From positions 1 through 64,000 of the forward strand of contig NZ_BSFL01000005.1 in the NCBI RefSeq assembly GCF_027922325.1: 64,000 nucleotides of DNA, read 5' to 3'. The position numbers and the translations under genes were made by a program. This DNA comes from Methylopila turkensis. GTDB taxonomy: Bacteria > Pseudomonadota > Alphaproteobacteria > Rhizobiales > Methylopilaceae. Of the stretch, positions 19,440-27,825 are shown piece after piece. The notes under the pieces were generated by a model that was not told where the DNA came from, did not search any database, and saw only the letters and a program-made list of their open reading frames with translations. Positions within the stretch are counted from its first letter, which is position 1, and every line of letters begins with the position of its first letter.

Positions 19440-19901
19440 ATGCTCGCACGGATCGCCGCCCGGCTGATCGTCGCCCCGCTCGGCTTCACGCTCGGGCTGC
19501 TGGCGGGCATGCTGGCGCTGGCGATCATCTCGGCCAACCACTTCGGCGACGTCGCGCTGTTTCCCGATGAAATCGTGCTGCTGGGCGTCGACATGACGAT
19601 CGGGGCCTGGACCGTGATCCTCGTGCTCGGTCCGCTGGTCGGCGCGCCGGCCATCGTCGCCGTCCTGATCGGCGAAATGTTCGCGATCCGAAGCTGGGCC
19701 TATTACGCCATCGCCGGCGCGGTGACCGCCTTCGCGCCGTGGGCGTTGCTGCCGTCCGGCGTCGACGGGCCGCTGTTCACCGCGGCCGACATCCTCGCCT
19801 GCGGCTTCGTCGGAGGCCTGGTTCATTGGCTGGTGGCCGGCCGCGGGGCGGGTCTCGACGCCGCCGCCGGCGCGCCTGCGGACCGTCCGCCATCGGCGTG
19901 A
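19440..19901 (+). CDS. Hypothetical membrane protein
   Basis: A 153-residue protein with about four hydrophobic segments: residues 10-32, 57-80, 86-105 and 112-135. A short alanine/proline-rich tail follows. I recognise no family. It follows rlmN by 44 bp on the same strand, so it may be co-transcribed. The codon choice and membrane-like pattern support a real gene. Confidence 0.65.
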   Translation: MLARIAARLIVAPLGFTLGLLAGMLALAIISANHFGDVALFPDEIVLLGVDMTIGAWTVILVLGPLVGAPAIVAVLIGEMFAIRSWAYYAIAGAVTAFAPWALLPSGVDGPLFTAADILACGFVGGLVHWLVAGRGAGLDAAAGAPADRPPSA

Positions 19902-19924
19902 CACGGAATTCGGCTCGACAGCCG

Positions 19925-19942
19925 TTTTGGACCGTGCCAAAA
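19925..19942. promoter_or_regulatory. Inverted repeat TTTTGG-N6-CCAAAA
   Basis: An 18-bp element with perfect 6-base arms at the edge of an AT-rich patch (to about 19968) upstream of the cell-wall hydrolase gene. It could be an operator or part of a weak terminator for the preceding membrane-protein gene. Confidence 0.35.
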
Positions 19943-20119
19943 TAATAAGATCGTTTTCCTAAATTCAGGCTGCGCCCGGGCGGGCGCTTGGTCGCGGCCG
20001 TGTGTTCGAAAAACCGGAGGGCCAAGACCGCTGCGCGCGCGGGCGGCGGTCGCGTCGGCGGCCGGGCGTTGGCTCGGCCCGTCGGCGCGCCCCCGGGGAC
20101 GCGCTGGGGAGGGGACGCC

Positions 20120-21589
20120 ATGGCCACCACGGCCGAACTGCGCCGCCTGTGGGCGGACTACGAATGCAAGCCCGAAAAGATGGTCGTTGTCCGGTTCGGG
20201 CCGGACAGCATCCGCGTGGCGCCGCCGACGGGAGAGGCGTGGCAGGCGCTCGCCGCCGTGCTCAAGCGGTACGGCTACCTGATCCGCGAGGACGACACCG
20301 ACAGCTACAACTGCCGCGCCATCAAGGACGGATCGGGCCGCAGCCTGCACGCCTTCGGCATCGCGCTCGACGTGAACTGGCGGACCAATCCCTACCGGGA
20401 CCACGCCGGCAAGCGGGCGGCGCGCTACTCGAGCAAGGCCACGCAGTCCGAGCGCGCCGAGGACGTGCGGCTCGGGTCGGCCGACACCGACATGACGGCG
20501 GCGATGATCGACGACGTCAACGCCATCACGACCACGGCGGGCAAGCGTGTGTTCGAATGGGGCGGGTCTTGGAACTCGCTGAAGGACGCGATGCATTTCC
20601 AGATCGCGCTGTCGCCCGACGACCTCGCGGCCGGAATCGATCCGGCGTCGGTCGCCGGCGGCGCCGAGCCAGACGACGATGGGGTCGACGATCTCACGGG
20701 GCTGGTCGAGGCGGAGCCCGAAACGCCAGGCGTCGGCGTCGCGCCGCGCGGCGACCTTTTCCGCGTGATCGCGCGCAGCGGCCTCAACCTGCGCGGCGGC
20801 CCCGCCACCACCTTCGAGATCCTCAAGAACCTGCCGCTCGGCACGGAGGTGTTCGTCGCCGGCCGGCAGGGCGACTGGGCGAAGATCGACCTGCAGGGCG
20901 ACGGGCTCGTGGACGGCTTCGCGGCCTCGGGTTTCCTGACGCCGGCGGCCTCCGCGCCGCCTGCGCCGCAGCCGCTGCTCGCAACGCCGATGGTCCCTTC
21001 AGGCGCCGGTGACATCACCGGTCGGGTCACGCCCGACCATGTCCGAAAGATGTTTCCGCCGAGCGTCGCCGGGGCCATCGCGGCCAATCTCGGCTTCGTG
21101 CTGTCCGGCCTGCGCGCGCGGGGCGTGGCCGATCGCCCGATGGTCATGATGGCGCTGGCGACGATCCGGGCGGAGACCGAGGGCTTCGTGCCGATCCCCG
21201 AGGGGCGGAGCCGCTTCAACACGGCGTCGGTCCCGTTCGACAAGTACGAGCCTGGGACCGGGCCCGGCCGGCGGCTCGGAAACACGCGCGCCGGCGACGG
21301 CGCCCGCTTCAAGGGGCGCGGCTATGTGCAGCTCACGGGACGGGACAATTACGGGCGGATCGGCGAGCAGCTCGGCGTTCCGCTGCTGACGGACCCCGAC
21401 CGGGCCTGCGAGCCCGAACTCGCCGGCCTGATCCTGGCGCAGTTCCTGCGCAACGAGCAGCAGGCGATCCGCACGGCGCTGGCGCGGAACGACCTGAAGC
21501 TCGCCCGCAAGCTCGTCAACGGCGGTTCGCACGGCTTCGAGCGCTTCAAGGACGCCTATGTGAAGGGGCTCGCGGCTCTGCCCGCCTGA
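20120..21589 (+). CDS. Multidomain peptidoglycan hydrolase: M15 peptidase, SH3b and GH19-like domains
   Basis: A 489-residue protein with no signal peptide. Residues 1-165 are an M15-type metallopeptidase: the zinc ligands read SLHAFGIALDVN (His77, Asp84) and DAMHFQI (His159). Residues 213-275 are a bacterial SH3 domain (SGLNLRGGPATTFEILKNLPLG). Residues 305-489 resemble the GH19 chitinase/lysozyme fold, with candidate glutamates in IRAETEGF and the conserved FKGRGYVQLTGRDNY. So it could cut both peptide stems and glycan strands of the wall. ATG 20120 has GGGGAGGGGA upstream. Such enzymes are typical of phage endolysins or interbacterial effectors, but no phage or secretion genes are adjacent. 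Confidence 0.85.
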   Translation: MATTAELRRLWADYECKPEKMVVVRFGPDSIRVAPPTGEAWQALAAVLKRYGYLIREDDTDSYNCRAIKDGSGRSLHAFGIALDVNWRTNPYRDHAGKRAARYSSKATQSERAEDVRLGSADTDMTAAMIDDVNAITTTAGKRVFEWGGSWNSLKDAMHFQIALSPDDLAAGIDPASVAGGAEPDDDGVDDLTGLVEAEPETPGVGVAPRGDLFRVIARSGLNLRGGPATTFEILKNLPLGTEVFVAGRQGDWAKIDLQGDGLVDGFAASGFLTPAASAPPAPQPLLATPMVPSGAGDITGRVTPDHVRKMFPPSVAGAIAANLGFVLSGLRARGVADRPMVMMALATIRAETEGFVPIPEGRSRFNTASVPFDKYEPGTGPGRRLGNTRAGDGARFKGRGYVQLTGRDNYGRIGEQLGVPLLTDPDRACEPELAGLILAQFLRNEQQAIRTALARNDLKLARKLVNGGSHGFERFKDAYVKGLAALPA

Positions 21590-21595
21590 ACGACG

Positions 21596-21625
21596 AACGG
21601 CGCGACCGTGGATGGTCGCGCCGTT
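21596..21625. terminator. Bidirectional hairpin between the hydrolase gene and rplS
   Basis: A perfect 12-bp stem, AACGGCGCGACC paired with GGTCGCGCCGTT, around a 6-base loop. It lies 7 bp after one stop codon and 34 bp beyond the convergent rplS stop. No strong T-tract follows, but position and strength fit a terminator serving both genes. Confidence 0.7.
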
Positions 21626-21659
21626 GCTCTGCTTCCAGCTTCGACCGGAGGCCGAAGGA

Positions 21660-22070
21660 TCACTCGGCGGCGGCGACCGCCGGCTTGCCCTTGGGGGCGG
21701 CCTTCTGGCTGCGGTCCTGCTTCTCGGCGATGCGGGCCGACTTGCCGCGGCGATCGCGCAGGTAATACAGCTTCGCGCGGCGCACCTTGCCGCGGCGGAC
21801 CACCTTCACGCTGTCGATCAGCGGCGAGAACAGCGGGAACACGCGCTCCACGCCCTCGCCGTAGGAAATCTTGCGGACGGTGAAGTTCTGGTTCAGACCG
21901 CCGCCGGCGCGAGCGATGACCACGCCCTCATAGGCCTGAACGCGGACGCGCTCGCCTTCCTTGACTTTCACGTTGACCGTGACGGTGTCGCCGGGAGCGA
22001 AGTCCGGAATCTCGCGCACGGCGGTCACCGCGGCCATCTGCTCTTTGTCGAGCTGTTCGATGATGTTCAT
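21660..22070 (-). CDS. rplS: 50S ribosomal protein L19
   Basis: A 136-residue ribosomal protein at the 30S-50S interface. The conserved N-terminus is [12 protein letters not shown], followed by the L19 signature [31 protein letters not shown] and [25 protein letters not shown] lysine/alanine-rich tail of about 20 residues extends it beyond the E. coli length, as in many alphaproteobacteria. ATG 22070 is clear. trmD is 76 bp upstream on the same strand. Confidence 0.97.
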   Translation of the reverse strand: MNIIEQLDKEQMAAVTAVREIPDFAPGDTVTVNVKVKEGERVRVQAYEGVVIARAGGGLNQNFTVRKISYGEGVERVFPLFSPLIDSVKVVRRGKVRRAKLYYLRDRRGKSARIAEKQDRSQKAAPKGKPAVAAAE

Positions 22071-22146
22071 AGCGTCGTCTCCGCGTCTCTCGCTTCGGCC
22101 GCGAGGCGCACGAGAAGTTTCGGGAATCTCGTGAGTGGCGGGTGTC

Positions 22147-22866
22147 CTACTCGACTTCTCCCGCTTTGTCGACGCCTCTTGTCGCGCGTGCGACATATTT
22201 CGCCCAGAGGTCCGGCCGGCGGGCGCGCGTGTCCGCCATGGCGCGGGCCTTGCGCCAGCGCGCGGCGCGCGCATGGTCGCCCGACACCAGCGCCTCCGGC
22301 ACGCCCGCGCCCTCGAAGTCGCGCGGACGCGTGTAGTGGGGATGCTCCAGCAGGTCGCCCTCGAAGCTCTCCTCGTCGCCCGAAGCCGCGTCGCCCATCA
22401 CGCCGGGCAGCAGCCGCACGCAGGCGTCGAGCAGCAGCAGAGCCGCCGGTTCGCCGCCGGAGAGCACCACGTCGCCGACGGCGATCTCCTCCAGCCCGCG
22501 CCGTTCGATGACGCGCTGGTCGACGCCTTCGAACCGCCCGCACAGCAGCACGACCCCGGGCCCCGCCGCGAGGGCGCGCACCCGCTTCTGGGTAAGCGGC
22601 CGGCCGCGCGGCGTCAGCAGAACGCGCGGGCGGCTGTCTTCGCCGACGGCGGCGAGCGCCTCCGCCACCACGTCGGCGCGGAGCACCATGCCGGGGCCCC
22701 CGCCCGCGGGCGTGTCGTCCACCGACCGATGCCGGTCGTGGGCGTGGTCGCGGATGTCGCGCGCCTCGAGCGACCACGCATGCCCGAGCGCCCGGCCGGA
22801 CAGCGCATGGCCGAGCGGGCCGGGAAACATGGCGGGATAGAGGGTGAGGACGCTGGCGCGCCACAT
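22147..22866 (-). CDS. trmD: tRNA (guanine-N1-)-methyltransferase TrmD
   Basis: A 239-residue SPOUT methyltransferase that makes m1G37 in tRNAs reading CNN codons, preventing frameshifts. The N-terminal [22 protein letters not shown], the [13 protein letters not shown] loop and the knotted SAM site ([34 protein letters not shown]) are all present. The usual alphaproteobacterial neighbours rpsP and rimM are not upstream; instead a divergent GNAT gene is there, so trmD-rplS has its own promoter here. Confidence 0.97.
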   Translation of the reverse strand: MWRASVLTLYPAMFPGPLGHALSGRALGHAWSLEARDIRDHAHDRHRSVDDTPAGGGPGMVLRADVVAEALAAVGEDSRPRVLLTPRGRPLTQKRVRALAAGPGVVLLCGRFEGVDQRVIERRGLEEIAVGDVVLSGGEPAALLLLDACVRLLPGVMGDAASGDEESFEGDLLEHPHYTRPRDFEGAGVPEALVSGDHARAARWRKARAMADTRARRPDLWAKYVARATRGVDKAGEVE

Positions 22867-23014
22867 CGTGCGGTCTCCGGGAGCGGGGCTGCGGCTCCGT
22901 CCCCGCCGTATCGCCCGGACGCGCCGCCGCGTCCACAGGACAGGCCGCGCCGCGACCGACGGGCGCGCATTTCCGCGCTTGTCGACGCGCGCAGGGCGGG
23001 CTTACTCTCGTCTC

Positions 23015-23521
23015 GTGAGCACAGTCGCGATCGAGATCCGACCTGCGCAGGGCGCCGACGCGGCGGCGATCGCCCACGTTCACGACCTCGCTTGGCGCAA
23101 CGCCTATCGCGGGCTCATTCCCGGACGCGAACTCGAACGCATGGTGGAGCGCCGGGGGCCGTCGTGGTGGTCCGGCGCGCTCAAGCGCGGCAGCCGGGTC
23201 AGCCTGCTGGTGTTCGGCGGCGAGATCGTCGGCTACGCCAGTTCGGGCCGCAACCGCGCCTCGATGCTCGCGGTCGGCGGCGAGGTCTACGAGCTCTATC
23301 TCAAGCCGGAATATCAAGGCCTCGGCCTCGGCCGCCGCCTGTTCTCCGCCGCGCGCGGGGATCTGGCCTCGCGCGGTCTCAGCGGAGCGTCCGCCTGGTC
23401 GCTCGCGGGCAACGATGCGGCCTGCGCGTTCTATGCGCGCCTCGGCGGCAAGCTGAGCGCCCGAGGCGTCGAGCACTTCGGCGACGTCACGCTTGAGAAG
23501 TTCGCCTTCGTCTGGCGCTGA
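23015..23521 (+). CDS. GNAT-family N-acetyltransferase
   Basis: A 168-residue acyl-CoA-dependent acetyltransferase. The acetyl-CoA pyrophosphate loop is [20 protein letters not shown] (Q/RxxGxG/A type), preceded by the beta4 strand EVYELYL and followed by [20 protein letters not shown], the typical end of the fold. The start is GTG 23015 with no strong ribosome site. It is divergent from trmD. The substrate cannot be inferred. Confidence 0.85.
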   Translation: MSTVAIEIRPAQGADAAAIAHVHDLAWRNAYRGLIPGRELERMVERRGPSWWSGALKRGSRVSLLVFGGEIVGYASSGRNRASMLAVGGEVYELYLKPEYQGLGLGRRLFSAARGDLASRGLSGASAWSLAGNDAACAFYARLGGKLSARGVEHFGDVTLEKFAFVWR

Positions 23522-23646
23522 GCGCGTTTACCGAAACGCACGACAGACGGTCCCATCACGGCGCGCAAACCGTTGAAACCCTTGCCTTTGCGCGCGCGCC
23601 TCCGCTACAGAGGCGGCCTGTCCGCGAAAAAGGATACCTCGCGCCC

Positions 23647-24183
23647 ATGCGCATCGACGCGATCCCCCTCGGCAACAACCCTCCCCACGAAGTCAACGTC
23701 GTCATCGAAGTGCCGATCGGCGGCGAGCCGATCAAGTACGAGCTCGACAAGGCGTCCGGCACGCTGGTCGTCGACCGCTTCCTCTACACCTCGATGCGCT
23801 ACCCCGGGAATTACGGCTTCATCCCGCACACGCTGTCCGACGACGGCGATCCGATCGACGTGCTGGTCGCGAACACGCGCGCCATCGTGCCGGGCGCGGT
23901 GATCAGCTGCCGCCCGGTCGGGGTCTTCAAGATGGAGGACGAGAAGGGGCAGGACGAGAAGATCATCGCCGTGCCGACGCCGAAGCTGACCCGGCGCTAC
24001 GAGAACGTGAAGAACTACACCGACCTGCCGGACATCACGCTCAGCCAGATCGCCCACTTCTTCGAGCACTACAAGGATCTCGAGGGCGACAAGTGGGTGA
24101 AGGCGCTCGGCTGGGGCGACGCCGCCGAAGCGCACAAGATGATCATCGAGGCGATCGAGCGCGCGAAGGCCGCGAAGGACTGA
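23647..24183 (+). CDS. ppa: Inorganic pyrophosphatase (family I)
   Basis: A 178-residue soluble Mg-dependent enzyme that hydrolyses pyrophosphate and drives biosynthetic reactions forward. The signature [10 protein letters not shown] supplies the metal-binding aspartates (66, 68 and 71), and [13 protein letters not shown] and KVKNYTDL-like blocks surround the active site. Length fits the hexameric bacterial type. Its last 41 bases overlap the tail of the convergent DUF167 gene. Confidence 0.97.
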   Translation: MRIDAIPLGNNPPHEVNVVIEVPIGGEPIKYELDKASGTLVVDRFLYTSMRYPGNYGFIPHTLSDDGDPIDVLVANTRAIVPGAVISCRPVGVFKMEDEKGQDEKIIAVPTPKLTRRYENVKNYTDLPDITLSQIAHFFEHYKDLEGDKWVKALGWGDAAEAHKMIIEAIERAKAAKD

Positions 24184-24541
24184 CCGTCCCCGCGGCCTGA
24201 TCCGGCGCGCCTCGCGCGTCGGCCTCTCCCGCCGCCCGCGCCAACCGGTCGGCGATCTCTCCGGGGTCGCCAGCGATCTCGATCGTCTTGAGCCGGCCGG
24301 CGGCGCCCGCCACGAGCCGGACCGCTGAGCGCGCCACCCCGCAGGCGTCGGCGATCAGGTCCCGCAGCGCTTCGTTGGCGCGGCCCTTCTCCGGCGCGGC
24401 CTGGACGCGGGCCGCCAGCGCCGGCTCGCCGTCGGCGCGGACCTCGACGCCGTCGATCGCGTCACGGCCGCCGCGCGGCGTGAGGCGCACGCGCAGCCGG
24501 ACGCCGTTTGCGGTCGCGACAAGCGGCGATTGGCCGCTCAA
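24143..24541 (-). CDS. DUF167 (YggU) family protein
   Basis: A 132-residue cytoplasmic protein of unknown function. The conserved core [20 protein letters not shown], then [20 protein letters not shown] and LKTIEIAG, is the whole DUF167 domain. A 35-residue charged tail continues past it and overlaps the 3' end of ppa on the other strand. The start is probably TTG 24541, overlapping the yggT stop by four bases (TTGA). The yggT-DUF167 pair is a common association in proteobacteria. Confidence 0.85.
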   Translation of the reverse strand: MSGQSPLVATANGVRLRVRLTPRGGRDAIDGVEVRADGEPALAARVQAAPEKGRANEALRDLIADACGVARSAVRLVAGAAGRLKTIEIAGDPGEIADRLARAAGEADARGAPDQAAGTVSPSRPSRARSPR

Positions 24542-24828
24542 AACACGTTGGGATAGATGTAGCGGACGATGATCTGCTGGATGAAGAAGATGATCAGCAG
24601 CAGGATCACCGGCGAGATGTCGATGCCGCCGAGGTTCGGCAGCATGTTGCGTATGGGGCGCAGCGCCGGCTCGGTCACCCGGTAGAGGAAGTCCCAGATC
24701 GCCGCGATGAAGGAGTTTCGCGTGTTGACCACGTTGAATGCGATCAGCCAGGACAGGATGGCGGAGGCGATCAGCAGCCACACGTAGAGCTGCAGGGCGA
24801 GCATGACGACGTCGAGCACAGCGCGCAT
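24538..24828 (-). CDS. YggT family membrane protein
   Basis: A 96-residue protein with two membrane helices, residues about 5-30 ([21 protein letters not shown]) and 68-90 ([18 protein letters not shown]), joined by a loop with the family pattern [22 protein letters not shown]. YggT proteins have been linked to osmotic tolerance and to polar-growth or division membranes in some bacteria, but the role is not settled. ATG 24828. Confidence 0.92.
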   Translation of the reverse strand: MRAVLDVVMLALQLYVWLLIASAILSWLIAFNVVNTRNSFIAAIWDFLYRVTEPALRPIRNMLPNLGGIDISPVILLLIIFFIQQIIVRYIYPNVF

Positions 24829-24984
24829 ACGGCCTGGGGTCCCTTGATCTGGTTTGGGCGGCGAGCCGAGATGTAGCGGTCGCGTCCCGGCCCGGCAAGC
24901 GCGGGCGCCGGCCAAGACCAGCGGCGCGCGGGATCGCTTGACAGCCCCGGCGCCCGCCACCTAAATGCGCGCCATTCGGGATGC

Positions 24985-25060
24985 GGGGCCGTAGCTCAGT
25001 TGGGAGAGCGCTGCAATCGCACTGCAGAGGTCAGGGGTTCGAATCCCCTCGGCTCCACCA
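24985..25060 (+). tRNA. tRNA-Ala (anticodon CGC)
   Basis: A 76-nt cloverleaf with encoded CCA. The acceptor GGGGCCG pairs with CGGCTCC and contains the G3-U70 wobble that identifies alanine tRNAs. The anticodon stem CTGCA/TGCAG closes the loop ATCGCAC, giving anticodon CGC for GCG codons. The T arm is AGGGG-TTCGAAT-CCCCT. Confidence 0.95.
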
Positions 25061-25236
25061 CCGCCCCGATCGACTCTTTCCATCCGCAGACGATCATGGC
25101 CCGCCGCTCCGGTGGAGCGTTGCTGTGCGGGCGAAGCCTCGCACCGACGCTCAAGCGCGATTGAGCCCGCCGCGATCCGCGCAATCACGCGGTTCGCCGC
25201 GACGGGCGCTAATCTCGGCCAGAACGGCGGACCCGC

Positions 25237-27366
25237 CTAGTTCGCCCGGCTCACCTCGACGAGGTTGTCGGAGAAGGTCGGCGAGTGCCCCATGTCGCCG
25301 AACTGGTGCGACGAGATCGAGTTCACCGTGCCGTCATTGTGCTGACGCCAGTAGCCCAGCGTCGCCACCACGATGCCCGGGTTCACGTCCTCGGTGATCT
25401 TCGCGACGCCTTTGAACGCGCCGCGATCGTTCGCGACCTTGACCCGTTCTCCTTCGACGACGCCGCGAGCGGCCGCGTCCAGGGGGTTGATGAGCACGAA
25501 CTGCTCGCCCTGAACGTGCTGCTTGTCCGCCATGTTGGCGTAGCAGCTGTTGAGGAAGGCGTGGCTCTTCGGGCTCACGATGTTGAGCGGGAAGCGCTTC
25601 GCGAGCTCAGGGTCGTTTGTGTGGCTCTCGCGCGCCCCGACATAGTCCGGAAGCGGGTCCAGGTCCTCGCCGGGCTGGAAGTCGAGATACATCTGGCGGA
25701 ACGGCGGGGCCACGAAGTTCTTGGCGCCCTCGACCTTGAACTCGCATTTGCCGGAGGGCGTCGGGAACTTGCCTTCCGCATGCGGCAGCCGGTCGTCCGG
25801 CGTGCCCACTTTCAGCCGCGCGAAGCCGTGGCGGCGCAGATAGTCGAGATCCACCCCCTCGCAGGCGGGCGAGGACCAGTCGACGTAGCGCTCGAGGCAC
25901 TCCGCGTCGGTCCACTTGAAGTTCTCTTCCTCGAAGCCGAGCCGGGCCGCGAGCCGACGGAAGATCTCATTGTTCGGGATCGCCTCGCCGGGGCTTTCGG
26001 CGCACTTGGTGTTGTAGGTGAGATAAAGATGGCCCCAGGACAGGATCATGTCCTCCATCTCGGCGCCCATCGAGGCCGGCAGCAGAATGTCGGCGTAGGA
26101 CGCGGTGTCCGAGATGAAGTGCTCGGCGCTGACCATGAACAGGTCCTCGCGCATCAGGCCCTCGACGATCTTGTCGGTCTCAGGCGCCTGGGTCACCGGG
26201 TTCGAGTTCCAGCACATCAGCGACATGATGGGCGGGCCGTCCCCGAGCCCCTCGCCGAGCAGCGCCCGTCCGATGTGGAGGTTCGAGACCACGCGGGTGC
26301 CTTCCGGGATCAGGTCCGGCCGGCAGATCACGTCGAACTTGTACGGGTGCTCCCAGACCGGGAACTGGGTGACGCCGCCGCCCACATGCCGCCATGCGCC
26401 GGTGAGCGCCGGGATCGATGTGACCGCGCGGATGGTTTGCCCGCCGCCATAGTGCCGCTCGAGCGCGACGCCCATGCGGATCGCCGCCGGCTGGGCGGTC
26501 GCGAGTTCGCGCGCGAGCGTGCGGATGTCGTCGGCGGACACGCCGGTGATCTCCGCCGCCCATTCGGGCGTGCGGGTCGAGGCGCGCTCCTTCAGCTCTT
26601 CGAAGCCGACTGTGTGGTCGTCGACGTAGTCCTGGTCGACGAGCCCCTGTTCGATGATCGCGTTGATCAGCGCCATGGCGAGCGCGCCGTCGGTGCCGGG
26701 CTTCGGCGCGATGTGCCAGTCGGCGCCCTTGGCGGTGCGCGACGCGTAGCTGTCGATCACGACGACCTTGGCGCCTTTCTTCTGGGCGTCCTTGATGATC
26801 GCCCAGTGGTGCAGGTTAGTCGAGACCGAGTTGCACGCCCAGATCACGATGTATTTCGAGTGGATGTAGCTTTCGGGGTCGAGGCCCGCGGTCGGGCCGA
26901 CGGTGAGCAGCCATGCGGTGCAGGAGCCCTCGCCGCAGAAGGTCCGCTCCATGACCGTGGCGCCGAGGCGGTTGAAGAAGGCGTCGCCGCCGTTCAGCCC
27001 GTGCACCAGCCCCTGATTGCCGAGATAGCTGTAGGGCGCGATCGCCTGCGGGCCGTAATGGTCGATGATCGCCTTCCAGCGCGCGACGATCGTGTCGAGA
27101 GCCTCGTCCCAGGTGATGCGCTCGAACTGGCCCGATCCCTTCGGGCCCACCCGCTTCATCGGGTGGAGCAACCGGTCCGGATGGTAATGGCGCTCCTCGT
27201 AGTTCTTGAGCTTCACGCAGAGCGTGCCGCGCGTCATCGGGTGGTCCGGGTTGCCCTTCACGCCGAGCAGCTTGCCGTCCTTGACCTCGAAGATCATCGA
27301 GCAGGTGTCGGGGCAGTCGTGAGGGCACCCGCCGTAGAACGTCAGGCTGTCGACGTGCTGGTTCAT
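25237..27366 (-). CDS. Molybdopterin oxidoreductase (DMSO reductase superfamily)
   Basis: A 709-residue molybdenum or tungsten bis-MGD enzyme. The N-terminal 4Fe-4S site is CPHDCPDTC with a fourth cysteine in GTLCVKLKNYEE. Cofactor-binding blocks include IVIWACNSVSTNLHHW, VVVIDSYASRTAKGADWHIAPKPGTDGALAMA and a C-terminal VNDR-type domain (VKVANDRGAFKG). A cysteine in ERTFCGEGSC is a candidate metal ligand. No signal peptide is visible, so it is probably cytoplasmic. The substrate is unknown; formate or another small nitrogen or sulphur compound would fit the neighbouring formamidase. No iron-sulphur partner subunit is adjacent. Confidence 0.85.
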   Translation of the reverse strand: MNQHVDSLTFYGGCPHDCPDTCSMIFEVKDGKLLGVKGNPDHPMTRGTLCVKLKNYEERHYHPDRLLHPMKRVGPKGSGQFERITWDEALDTIVARWKAIIDHYGPQAIAPYSYLGNQGLVHGLNGGDAFFNRLGATVMERTFCGEGSCTAWLLTVGPTAGLDPESYIHSKYIVIWACNSVSTNLHHWAIIKDAQKKGAKVVVIDSYASRTAKGADWHIAPKPGTDGALAMALINAIIEQGLVDQDYVDDHTVGFEELKERASTRTPEWAAEITGVSADDIRTLARELATAQPAAIRMGVALERHYGGGQTIRAVTSIPALTGAWRHVGGGVTQFPVWEHPYKFDVICRPDLIPEGTRVVSNLHIGRALLGEGLGDGPPIMSLMCWNSNPVTQAPETDKIVEGLMREDLFMVSAEHFISDTASYADILLPASMGAEMEDMILSWGHLYLTYNTKCAESPGEAIPNNEIFRRLAARLGFEEENFKWTDAECLERYVDWSSPACEGVDLDYLRRHGFARLKVGTPDDRLPHAEGKFPTPSGKCEFKVEGAKNFVAPPFRQMYLDFQPGEDLDPLPDYVGARESHTNDPELAKRFPLNIVSPKSHAFLNSCYANMADKQHVQGEQFVLINPLDAAARGVVEGERVKVANDRGAFKGVAKITEDVNPGIVVATLGYWRQHNDGTVNSISSHQFGDMGHSPTFSDNLVEVSRAN

Positions 27367-27825
27367 GATGTTTCTCCGAGCCGCTTTTGTCGGGGAGCTC
27401 TGTCGAGCGTCCCGCGCCTACGTTGGAGCAATTCTGAAATTGTTTGATAGGAACTGCAAATCGGCCGATTGGATAGGGCGCAGCCGGGCGGCGGGCCCGC
27501 GCAAGCCAGGCGAGGGACGATCGTCCCGCGGGATCAGCCGCTGTCCGCGAGCGCGCGCTGTGCGCGGAAACGCGCCGCGCCGAAGCTCTTCGCCCGCCTC
27601 GCCTGGACTGAACGCTCGCCGCCGGCGCCTTTAGCAGGGGGAACCGCGGCCACGCAGTCCCGACGACCGCATCGTCTATGATGCCGGCACGGGCCGGCTG
27701 TTCTTCGACCAGGACGGCGTCGGCGGCGCGAGCGCGATCCATTTCGCGACGCTGTCGCCAAATCTCGGCGCCCTCTCGAGCGCCGACTTCGTCGTGGTGG
27801 CCTGACGCGGCCGGAGGCCGTCCGT
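27367..27825. other. Intergenic region holding a promoter patch and an RTX gene remnant
   Basis: The first 100 bp contain a distinctly AT-rich patch (about 27428-27470), probably the molybdoenzyme promoter. The middle shows nothing I can name. The last 140 bp are the remnant described separately. Confidence 0.5.
27662..27805 (+). pseudogene. C-terminal remnant of an RTX/hemolysin-type calcium-binding protein
   Basis: Frame 27662-27805 encodes DDRIVYDAGTGRLFFDQDG, continues with IHFATL and ends ALSSADFVVVA-stop. This is the standard last 45 residues of RTX-repeat proteins secreted by type I systems (the segment after the final GGxGxD repeats). Upstream in frame a stop occurs at 27632 with no start codon and no repeats in between, so only the 3' tail of a once much larger gene survives. 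Confidence 0.65.

Noticed and set aside
20120..21589. Prophage or prophage remnant
   Set aside because: The wall hydrolase is lysin-like, but no holin, tail, terminase or integrase genes and no attachment repeats are nearby; both neighbours are housekeeping genes.
24985..25236. tRNA-Ala as an integration site for a genomic island
   Set aside because: I found no repeated tRNA 3' end and no integrase downstream; the adjacent genes have ordinary composition.
25285..27447. 720-codon open frame antisense to the molybdoenzyme gene
   Set aside because: It mirrors the codon structure of a well-supported gene, is rich in Arg/Val/Ala/His and has no recognisable domain; such shadows are expected in very GC-rich DNA. 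The same applies to the long antisense frames at 37080-39395, 12728-14653 and 51389-53509.
27365..27634. ORFs between the molybdoenzyme and formamidase genes
   Set aside because: They start in the leader of the divergent gene, have an irregular Arg-rich composition and no ribosome site; only the RTX tail farther right is protein-like.
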